From assembly GCF_004117875.1 (NCBI RefSeq), contig NZ_RAHW01000001.1, positions 620,001 through 684,000 on the forward strand: 64,000 bases of DNA. The letters are read 5' to 3'. This document shows positions 57,877 to 64,000 of this stretch, one piece after another. The notes under the pieces are model-generated. The model worked only from the letters and a program-made list of their open reading frames with translations. It searched no databases and was not told the origin of the DNA. The position numbers and the translations under genes were made by a program. How positions within the stretch are numbered: position 1 is the stretch's first letter; the number at the start of each line of letters is the position of its first letter. This DNA is from Geomonas oryzae. Its GTDB lineage: Bacteria > Desulfobacterota > Desulfuromonadia > Geobacterales > Geobacteraceae.

Positions 57877-59130
57877 TTAAAGGAAAGTGGGGACGCTCTC
57901 GCCCTTGACCAGGTCAGCCAGGGTCTCTCGCTCTCGCACCACTTCGAATCTCTTTCCGTCGACCATCACTTCGGCCACCCGCGGGCGGCTGTTGTAGTTG
58001 CTGCTCATGGTGAAGCCGTAAGCGCCTGCGGACATGAAGGCGATCAGGTCACCGGGCTGGAAATCCGGGATCTCACGGTCCTTGACCAGGAAGTCGCCGG
58101 ACTCGCAGATCGGGCCGACGATGTCCCCTTCGATGACCCCGCTTTGGTTTCTCACCACCGGACGGACGCCGTGGAAGGAACCGTACAGCGCCGGTCGGGC
58201 CAGGTCGTTCATGCCTGCGTCGACGATGACGAAGTTCTTTTCCTCGCCCTGTTTAGTGTAGAGGCATCTGCCGACTAAAATGCCGGCGTTGCCTACTAGG
58301 TTCCTCCCTGGCTCGAAGAGCAGATGCAACCCGAGGTCCTTGGTCTCCTCGATTATCGAGGAGCCGTAGTCGGCGGGAAGCGGCGGCGCTTCATCGTTGT
58401 ACTGGATGCCGAGGCCGCCACCCAGGTCAAGGTACTTCACGTCGATGCCCATGTCCCTGACGCCGTTTAAAAGGCGCTTCAGCTTCTTGATGGCGTCGAC
58501 AAAGGGAGAAACCTTGGTGAGCTGGCTGCCGATGTGGCAGTCGACGCCGAGGATCTCCAGGTTATTCATGCTCTTGGCGCGCTGGTACTGCCCGAGGGCG
58601 CGCTCGATATTGATGCCGAACTTGGCCTTCTTCAGGCCCGTGGTGATATAGGGGTGGGTTTCCGGGTCGACGTCCGGGTTGACGCGGATTGCGATGCCGG
58701 CCTTTTTGTTCAGGCGCCCCGCCACCTCGTTGATCCGATCGAGTTCCTGCTCCGACTCCACGTTGAACATCAGGATGCCGGTTTTCAAAGCGTAGGCGAT
58801 CTCGTCGTCTCTTTTCCCCACGCCGGAATAAACCACTTTTTTAGGATCGACGCCGACGGCCAGCGCCCGGTACAGTTCCCCGCCCGAGACGATATCCACA
58901 CCACCGCCGAGATTTACGAAGGTCTTGAGGACGGCAAGATTGGAGTTGGCCTTCACCGAGTAGCAGATCGTGTGAGGCGCACCGGCAAAGGCGTCGTCCA
59001 TCGCCTTGAAATGACGCTCCAGAGTTGCCCTGGAGTAGATGTAGACGGGGCTTCCTACTTCAGCAACGATATCTTTGATCGCGACCTCTTCAGCGAAGAG
59101 CTCGTCACCTTTGTACTGAAAGTGATGCAT
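57877..59130 (-). CDS. lysA: diaminopimelate decarboxylase
   Basis: A 417-residue PLP alanine-racemase-fold decarboxylase making lysine. PLP lysine in YSVKANSN; HIGSQ; GGGLGIQY; and the substrate cysteine motif in PICESGDFL. N-terminus MHHFQYKGDELFAEEVAIKDI is standard. It is the first gene of the lysine operon; its promoter must lie in the 59131-59632 gap. Confidence 0.96.
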   Translation of the reverse strand: MHHFQYKGDELFAEEVAIKDIVAEVGSPVYIYSRATLERHFKAMDDAFAGAPHTICYSVKANSNLAVLKTFVNLGGGVDIVSGGELYRALAVGVDPKKVVYSGVGKRDDEIAYALKTGILMFNVESEQELDRINEVAGRLNKKAGIAIRVNPDVDPETHPYITTGLKKAKFGINIERALGQYQRAKSMNNLEILGVDCHIGSQLTKVSPFVDAIKKLKRLLNGVRDMGIDVKYLDLGGGLGIQYNDEAPPLPADYGSSIIEETKDLGLHLLFEPGRNLVGNAGILVGRCLYTKQGEEKNFVIVDAGMNDLARPALYGSFHGVRPVVRNQSGVIEGDIVGPICESGDFLVKDREIPDFQPGDLIAFMSAGAYGFTMSSNYNSRPRVAEVMVDGKRFEVVRERETLADLVKGESVPTFL

Positions 59131-59632
59131 AAGTCATCCCCCTTCTGTTGAGGTGAAGTTGCCGTCGTAAACAAAAAAAGTTTTTATTTCTAACATATAA
59201 ACCGGCAAAAAGTCAAAATAATGCTTTGGCGTATTCCCTTGTTGTCAGTGGGACTTTTTACTCGTTTCGTCGAGCCGACATCGGTTCGAAGAGATCATAT
59301 CTTCTTCGAAAGAACTCTCTCACAATCCCATCTTCCAGCTTCACTCACTCAGTACTGTTGTGTCCCTCTTCTCTCACACCACTCACTCTCTTAGTGTGAG
59401 ACCGCCCTAATCGTATGGTTTCGGTCCGGGTTGGAGGGGTGGCTCGAGGTGAGGGTATCGCAACGGCACATGGTAAGACGCCGGTTCTGGCCAAATTGCA
59501 CAAAATTTAGGCTTTCAATTTGGCACCAAAAACCGGCGTTCTCACAACAGGACAAGCACTGGCCTTTCTCTACGAACAAAACCGCCAAAACACCGGTTTT
59601 TGGTCGCGTGCGAAGAAAACAGTTAAAATTAA
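59131..59632. other. AT-richer gap between rsmG and lysA with nested inverted repeats
   Basis: About 500 bases without a convincing gene. It contains TCTCACAC...GTGTGAGA (59371-59401), ACGCCGGTT-CTG-GCCAAATTG facing CAATTTGGC-ACCAAA-AACCGGCGT (59478-59539), and a further CCGGTTTTTGG (59593-59603) that pairs with CCAAAAACCGG at 59526-59536. parA/parB often follow rsmG in other bacteria but are not here. The lysA promoter is probably within 59131-59250. Confidence 0.6.
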
Positions 59633-60286
59633 CTATTTCTTAACAATTATAACCAGAGATCTGGCGTCTCCGGAGCAAGGGAGATTGAAATCGAGCACCG
59701 ACTCGACCCTGGCTCCGAGTTTCTGCAGTTCCTCTTCCGCAGCCGACACCTCTTCGGCAGCATTCTTTCCCTTCATGGCAACGATGCGTCCCTCCGGCTT
59801 CAAGACCGGCAGCGCCATGGCAACGAAGGAAGGTATATCCGAAAAGGCGCGGGAGACAACCCAGTCGAAATAGTCAGGGTAATCGGCGGCGAGCGTTTCC
59901 GCCCGGACGTGCAGCGCGTCGAAATCTTGGAAACCCAACAAACGAACCGCCTGTTTCTGAAAGCTGATCTTTTTAACCACCGCATCAACGGAGACGATGG
60001 CTAGATCAGGCTGCACCACTTTCACCGGGATACCAGGGAATCCTCCGCCGGAACCGATATCAAGCAGGCGTGCGGGCCCGCGCACCACCTTCAAAAGGCT
60101 GAGCGAGTCGACGAGGTGCTTCACCGCGATCCCTTCGTCATCGGTTATCGCGGTCAGGTTGATCTTGCGATTCCACTTTTTCAGCTCTTCAGCGAAAAGA
60201 TCCAGGCTCTTCAATTGCGCTGCAGTGAGCTCGATGCCCAGCTCCGCAGCCCCTTTCTTCAGGAAATCCCTGGCGCGCTCGTTCAT
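59633..60286 (-). CDS. rsmG: 16S rRNA (guanine527-N7)-methyltransferase RsmG
   Basis: A 217-residue SAM methyltransferase: WNRKINLTAITDDEGIAVKHLVDSL is the RsmG N-terminal signature, LLDIGSGGGFPGIPV is the SAM-binding loop, and VVSRAFSDI follows. It overlaps the mnmG gene by four bases, the usual gidA-gidB arrangement. It methylates G527 of 16S rRNA. Confidence 0.95.
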   Translation of the reverse strand: MNERARDFLKKGAAELGIELTAAQLKSLDLFAEELKKWNRKINLTAITDDEGIAVKHLVDSLSLLKVVRGPARLLDIGSGGGFPGIPVKVVQPDLAIVSVDAVVKKISFQKQAVRLLGFQDFDALHVRAETLAADYPDYFDWVVSRAFSDIPSFVAMALPVLKPEGRIVAMKGKNAAEEVSAAEEELQKLGARVESVLDFNLPCSGDARSLVIIVKK

Positions 60287-62157
60287 CTGCCGTACCTCGC
60301 CTTCAGAGCAATAGAAAGAATGGTGATGCCGGCAGGAGTGATGCCGGGAATGCGGGATGCCTGCCCAAGCGTATCCGGCTGGAACTTGATCAGCTTCTCG
60401 CGCACCTCGGTGGAGAGCCCGGAAACGCTGCTGTAGTCCATGTCTGCCGGTATCTTCGTGCTCTCAAGTCGTGCAGAGCGATCCACCTGCTCAAGCTGCC
60501 GCTGAATATAGCCCTGGTACTTGATCTGGATTTCGATCTGCTCACGTACCTGTTCAGGCAGCTCCATGACCTCGGGGTAGATGCGGGACAGGTCCTGGCA
60601 GGTGAATTCGGGACGCCGCAGCAACTGTTCGTAGCTGATGGCGTTCTGCATGCCGACCAGACCCCACTCCTCCAGCAGTTCCTCGCCTGCGGCAGACGGC
60701 GCCAGCCTTTCCCTTGAGAAATGGGCCAACTGCGAGTCGATCAGTTCCTTCTTTGCCACGAAGGCCTGATAGAGAGACTCCGGTACCAAGCCGATCTCGT
60801 GCCCCTTTTCCCTCAGGCGCAAATCGGCGTTGTCCTCGCGCAGCAGGAGACGATATTCGGCTCGGGAGGTGAACATGCGGTAGGGTTCCTTGGTGCCCAA
60901 GGTGACCAGATCATCGATCATCACCCCGATGTACGCTTCGCTACGGCCTAACACCAGCGGTTCTTTCGCCTGGACCCGCAGAGCCGCGTTGATGCCGGCC
61001 ATGAGTCCCTGGGCCGCCGCCTCCTCGTAACCGGACGTCCCGTTGATCTGTCCGGCATGGTAGAGGTTACGCACCAGCTTCGTCTCCAGCGAGGCATGCA
61101 ACTGGATGGGGTTGACGTAGTCGTACTCGATGGCGTAGGCCGGACGCATTATCTCGACGCGCTCGAGCCCTTCGATACTCCTGTAGAAGGCCCACTGAAT
61201 ATCAATAGGCAGGGAAGTGGACATGCCGCTCGGGTAGACCTCCACCGTCTCACGCCCCTCTGGCTCGATGAAGGTCTGGTGACGGTCCTTTTCAGGGAAG
61301 CGCACCACCTTGTCCTCTATGGACGGGCAGTAGCGCGGACCGATACCTTCGATGATCCCTGCGTAGAGCGGTGAACGATCGAGACCGCTGCGGATGATTT
61401 CATGGGAGCGCGGGTTGGTGTAGGCGATGTGGCAGGGCACCTGGCTCTGCTCGATCCGGTCCGAAGAGAAAGAAAAGGGTATGGGATTTTCATCGCCGTA
61501 CTGCTTTTCAAGCCGATCGAAGTCGATGGTTCTGCCGTCAAGGCGCGCCGGAGTTCCGGTCTTCAGACGGCCCACATCGAAACCGTAATCTTTCAGTCCG
61601 TCGGACAGACCGATGGAAGGAAGGTCCCCTGCCCTGCCGCCCGGGTAATGCACCAGGCCGATGTGGATCAGGCCGCGCATGAAGGTGCCGGTGGTGAGGA
61701 CGACGGTCTTGCCCATGAAGCGAACACCGCCCTTGGTATCGACCCCGACGACCTCGCCTCCCTCGATGACGAGTCCGGTAACTTCGACCTGCTTCAGGTC
61801 CAGGTTGTCCTGCTGCTCCATCACGTGCTTCATGCGCAGGCGGTACATCTGCTTGTCCGCCTGGGCACGGGAGGCACGAACGGCCGGCCCCTTCTTGGTA
61901 TTGAGTACCCGGAACTGGATACCGGTCGCATCGATGTTCCGCCCCATCTCACCGCCAAGAGCATCGATCTCCTTGACCAGGTGACCCTTTGCCAAGCCGC
62001 CGATAGCCGGGTTGCAAGACATAAGGGCGATGGCGTCCAGGTTGATGGTGAGCATAAGGGTCGACTGTCCCATGCGAGCAGACGCAAGCGCGGCCTCACA
62101 CCCGGCATGTCCGGCACCGACGACGATGACATCATATTTCTTGTCGTAAACTATCAA
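60283..62157 (-). CDS. mnmG: tRNA uridine-5-carboxymethylaminomethyl modification enzyme MnmG
   Basis: A 624-residue FAD protein working with MnmE on wobble uridines of tRNA. FAD motif VIVVGAGHAGCEAAL, then SCNPAIGGLAKGHLVKEIDALGG, TGTFMRGLIHIG, and the C-terminal tRNA-binding helices (YQGYIQRQLEQV). Length and sequence are standard. Its upstream region holds a parS site and the tandem array. Confidence 0.97.
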   Translation of the reverse strand: MIVYDKKYDVIVVGAGHAGCEAALASARMGQSTLMLTINLDAIALMSCNPAIGGLAKGHLVKEIDALGGEMGRNIDATGIQFRVLNTKKGPAVRASRAQADKQMYRLRMKHVMEQQDNLDLKQVEVTGLVIEGGEVVGVDTKGGVRFMGKTVVLTTGTFMRGLIHIGLVHYPGGRAGDLPSIGLSDGLKDYGFDVGRLKTGTPARLDGRTIDFDRLEKQYGDENPIPFSFSSDRIEQSQVPCHIAYTNPRSHEIIRSGLDRSPLYAGIIEGIGPRYCPSIEDKVVRFPEKDRHQTFIEPEGRETVEVYPSGMSTSLPIDIQWAFYRSIEGLERVEIMRPAYAIEYDYVNPIQLHASLETKLVRNLYHAGQINGTSGYEEAAAQGLMAGINAALRVQAKEPLVLGRSEAYIGVMIDDLVTLGTKEPYRMFTSRAEYRLLLREDNADLRLREKGHEIGLVPESLYQAFVAKKELIDSQLAHFSRERLAPSAAGEELLEEWGLVGMQNAISYEQLLRRPEFTCQDLSRIYPEVMELPEQVREQIEIQIKYQGYIQRQLEQVDRSARLESTKIPADMDYSSVSGLSTEVREKLIKFQPDTLGQASRIPGITPAGITILSIALKARYGR

Positions 62158-62246
62158 GCCTTACTCCATTCCCAGTTTGGACTTAAATGCTCCGTAAGGG
62201 CCGCATTAAGGGACTCCGTGACCGGGTTATTTCATTTCTGATGCGT

Positions 62247-62262
62247 TGTTCCACGTGAAACA
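62247..62262. promoter_or_regulatory. parS site 1 (one mismatch)
   Basis: TGTTCCACGTGAAACA matches the ParB-binding palindrome TGTTTCACGTGAAACA in 15 of 16 bases. It lies 90 bases upstream of the mnmG start. Confidence 0.88.
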
Positions 62263-62397
62263 ACGCTAAAAACACCTTATAATTCAAACCATTGTCCACC
62301 ACAACCCCAACCAAACTCAAGCCGAAACCAGTCACCTCCTCGTCGGAAGTGCTCAATGAGCCACCGGCAAATCTCAACGGCTCTTCGACATTGTGTG

Positions 62398-62901
62398 AGG
62401 GTTCTTCGACGGCGTGCAAATTCGGATTGAGTTCTAATAAACTCGGATTGAGTTCTAATAAACTCCGATTTATTTCTAATCAACCCCGGTTGAGTTCTTA
62501 TCAACTCGAGTTTACTTCATACAATCTCGAGTTTACTTCGTGTCAACTCGGGTTTACTTCGTGTCAACTCGGGTTTACTTCATGCAAACTCGGGTTTACT
62601 TCGTACAAACTCGGATTTACTTCGTACAAATTCGGATTTACTTCGTGCAAACTCGAGTTTACTTCGTACAAATTCGAGTTTGCTTCGTACCAATTCGGAT
62701 TTACTTCGTGTCAACTCCGGTTGGGTTCGTATCAACTCCGGTTGCCTTCACATCGACATCGGTTGGCTTCGCATAAATTGCAGCTGGCTTCGAGTATATT
62801 TAGGTTGAGTCCATGCGAACTTTCGTCGCTAACACGTAGAATCCGGTTGAGTTCGTGCAAACGTCCTTTGATGTCGTACAAACGATCGTTGATAACAGCA
62901 A
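62398..62901. repeat. array of about 23 tandem 21-bp repeats between mnmG and mnmE
   Basis: From 62419 a register of exactly 21 bases holds through 62880: consensus AACTCGGGTTTACTTCG followed by four variable bases, often TGTC, TACA or TGCA. Copies between 62503 and 62712 are the most alike; those at both ends (62398-62418 and 62797-62901) are degenerate. The unit is two helical turns, so the sites share one face. All frames stay partly open because 21 is a multiple of three; base use is unlike coding sequence around it. It lies between the two parS sites. Confidence 0.9.
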
Positions 62902-63021
62902 AATTGGCCGCTATAGTACAACTGCAGTTACTTGTCAAGCAGAGAGCATGCCCTAACGTACCGCGAGGTCACCAGGGTCGCGTAGTGAGCAAGCGGTTAA
63001 AACTGCAGAGGAAAGCAAAAT

Positions 63022-63037
63022 TGTTTCACGTGAAACA
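63022..63037. promoter_or_regulatory. parS site 2 (perfect palindrome)
   Basis: TGTTTCACGTGAAACA is a perfect match to the bacterial parS consensus. It lies 36 bases beyond the mnmE stop codon; with site 1 it brackets the tandem array, 775 bases apart. Confidence 0.95.
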
Positions 63038-63073
63038 GGAGCCGTTCAAACTAAACTGCTGACAATTTGGGCC

Positions 63074-64000
63074 CTACTTTCCTATACAGAAGCTGGAGAA
63101 AATCCTGTCCAGCACGTCGTCGGCCGTGGTCTCACCGGTGACCTCCCCGACAGCATCCAAAGCGTCACGGAGATCTACGGGAAGCAATTCCATGTTCACA
63201 CCAGCCTCAAGATTCCCAACAAACGACTGTAACGAAGTGCGCGCCTTGAGCAGAGCATCGCGGTGCCGCGCTTTGGAAACAGCCACAAACTCCCTTCCGT
63301 CTATCGCGTGACCGTGCATGAAGGCATTGGTGATGGCATCGCGCAGTTCAGGAACGCCTTCGCCGGTAAGCGTTGAAATGGCGACTATGGAACCGGCGCA
63401 TGCTTCTGGCAGCACAGCGTTAACGGGAAGATCACATTTGTTGCGAACAACGATGAAGCTTTTGGAACCGATAGCCTGAAGGATAGCAGCGTCCTCCGGA
63501 CTGAAAGCGGACGACCCGTCCACGACGAAGAGGACGAGATCGGCTTTCGGTATGCGATCCAGGGAAAGACGCACACCTTCCTGTTCCACCTGGTCGTCGG
63601 ACTCACGGATACCGGCGGTATCCAGCAGCTTCACCGGAAGGCCGTTGATGTTGACCACTTCCTCGATAAGGTCCCTCGTGGTTCCAGGCACAGAGGTGAC
63701 GATGGCGCGCTTTTCCTTCAAAAGGGTGTTGAGAAGGCTGGACTTGCCTACGTTTGGTTTGCCGGCGATTACGACCGACACACCATCACGCAACACCCTC
63801 CCCTCGTCAAACCCGTCAATCAAAGCATCAAGTTCGGCCAGTGCGGGAGAAACCTTGCCCAGAACGTCGGTCTCAACGGCAACGTCGACATCGTCTTCAG
63901 GAAAGTCTATGAGGGCCTCGACATACGCCAGGGCATAGACTATCCCATCCTTAACCGTGGCAATCCGCCTGGAGAGGAGACCTTCGCGCTGGTGCTGGGC
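63074..64000 (-). CDS. mnmE: tRNA modification GTPase MnmE (partial; start lies beyond the window)
   Basis: The last 309 codons of MnmE are visible; translation of the minus strand stays open to the right edge, so the N-terminal tetrahydrofolate-binding domain is off the window. G-domain motifs: VVIAGKPNVGKSSLLN, SVPGTTRD, LLDTAGIRES and NKCD. The C-terminus FSSFCIGK carries the invariant CIGK. It acts with MnmG; the two genes usually stand together near the origin. Confidence 0.95.
   Translation of the reverse strand, partial: AQHQREGLLSRRIATVKDGIVYALAYVEALIDFPEDDVDVAVETDVLGKVSPALAELDALIDGFDEGRVLRDGVSVVIAGKPNVGKSSLLNTLLKEKRAIVTSVPGTTRDLIEEVVNINGLPVKLLDTAGIRESDDQVEQEGVRLSLDRIPKADLVLFVVDGSSAFSPEDAAILQAIGSKSFIVVRNKCDLPVNAVLPEACAGSIVAISTLTGEGVPELRDAITNAFMHGHAIDGREFVAVSKARHRDALLKARTSLQSFVGNLEAGVNMELLPVDLRDALDAVGEVTGETTADDVLDRIFSSFCIGK

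Noticed and set aside
59431-59643. 70-codon open frame in the rsmG-lysA gap
   Set aside because: It is made of the inverted repeats and has no ribosome site or family resemblance.
62398-62901. CRISPR array
   Set aside because: Units are contiguous 21-base tandem repeats with no unique spacers, and no cas genes are nearby.
62292-63062. Open frame of 256 codons with heptad peptide repeats (LGFTSCQ type)
   Set aside because: The 21-base period keeps several frames open on both strands; there is no ribosome site, the composition is unlike neighbouring genes, and both parS sites and the operon layout favour a non-coding array.

Overview
The window looks like chromosome from a GC-rich Geobacter-group bacterium (Desulfuromonadales; Geobacter/Geomonas/Citrifermentans type). 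The evidence is the density of multiheme c-type cytochromes, two PpcA-type triheme cytochromes, an ext-type selenite/tellurite cytochrome operon, a DapL-route lysine operon, a single-chain pyruvate:ferredoxin oxidoreductase and many sensor kinases. The right end (rsmG, mnmG, mnmE and two parS sites) is the arrangement usually found close to the chromosome origin.

Left part (1-13.8 kb): signalling and redox housekeeping. It holds a truncated secreted FN3/dockerin-like protein, a bacteriohemerythrin, a CHASE8-like hybrid kinase with a lone receiver, thiol peroxidase tpx, an AI-2E-type permease, a thioredoxin/DsbD-like fusion, and a three-gene overlapping operon (corrinoid protein, UroD-type methyltransferase, hybrid sensor kinase). 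A soluble PAS-type chemoreceptor follows.

Centre-left (14-25.7 kb): a complete ext respiratory locus on the minus strand. extH (rhodanese lipoprotein), extI (porin), extJ and extKL form one unit ending in a terminator. A second unit holds 12-heme, 10-heme and 4-heme cytochromes plus a Rieske/cytochrome b/subunit-IV complex. extKL is split by an in-frame UGA with a hairpin just behind it, so it is probably a selenoprotein. A divergent LysR regulator with a perfect inverted repeat sits upstream.

Centre (26-43.8 kb): pyruvate:ferredoxin oxidoreductase; then a porin / flavocytochrome c fumarate reductase / MFS cluster with a sigma-54 promoter, followed upstream by its likely sensor kinase and sigma-54 activator; a NifX-like/DUF134 operon; a five-heme cytochrome; a double-cubane protein with its ATP-driven activator; and a periplasmic rhodanese.

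Right part (44-64 kb): an XPD/DinG-like helicase with an N-terminal nuclease-like region, two triheme cytochromes, a radical SAM/SPASM maturase behind two paralogous 140-residue proteins, a hemolysin III homologue, a P-loop/DRTGG-type protein, a membrane-anchored XRE regulator, a PfpI protein, and the lysine operon lysA-dapA-dapB-[MNT-HEPN]-dapL with a toxin-antitoxin-like pair inside it. The window ends with rsmG, mnmG, a 21-bp tandem-repeat array bracketed by two parS sites, and the start-truncated mnmE. Intergenic spaces are repeatedly occupied by palindromic GC-rich REP/MITE-like elements. I saw no tRNA, rRNA, CRISPR array or transposase.
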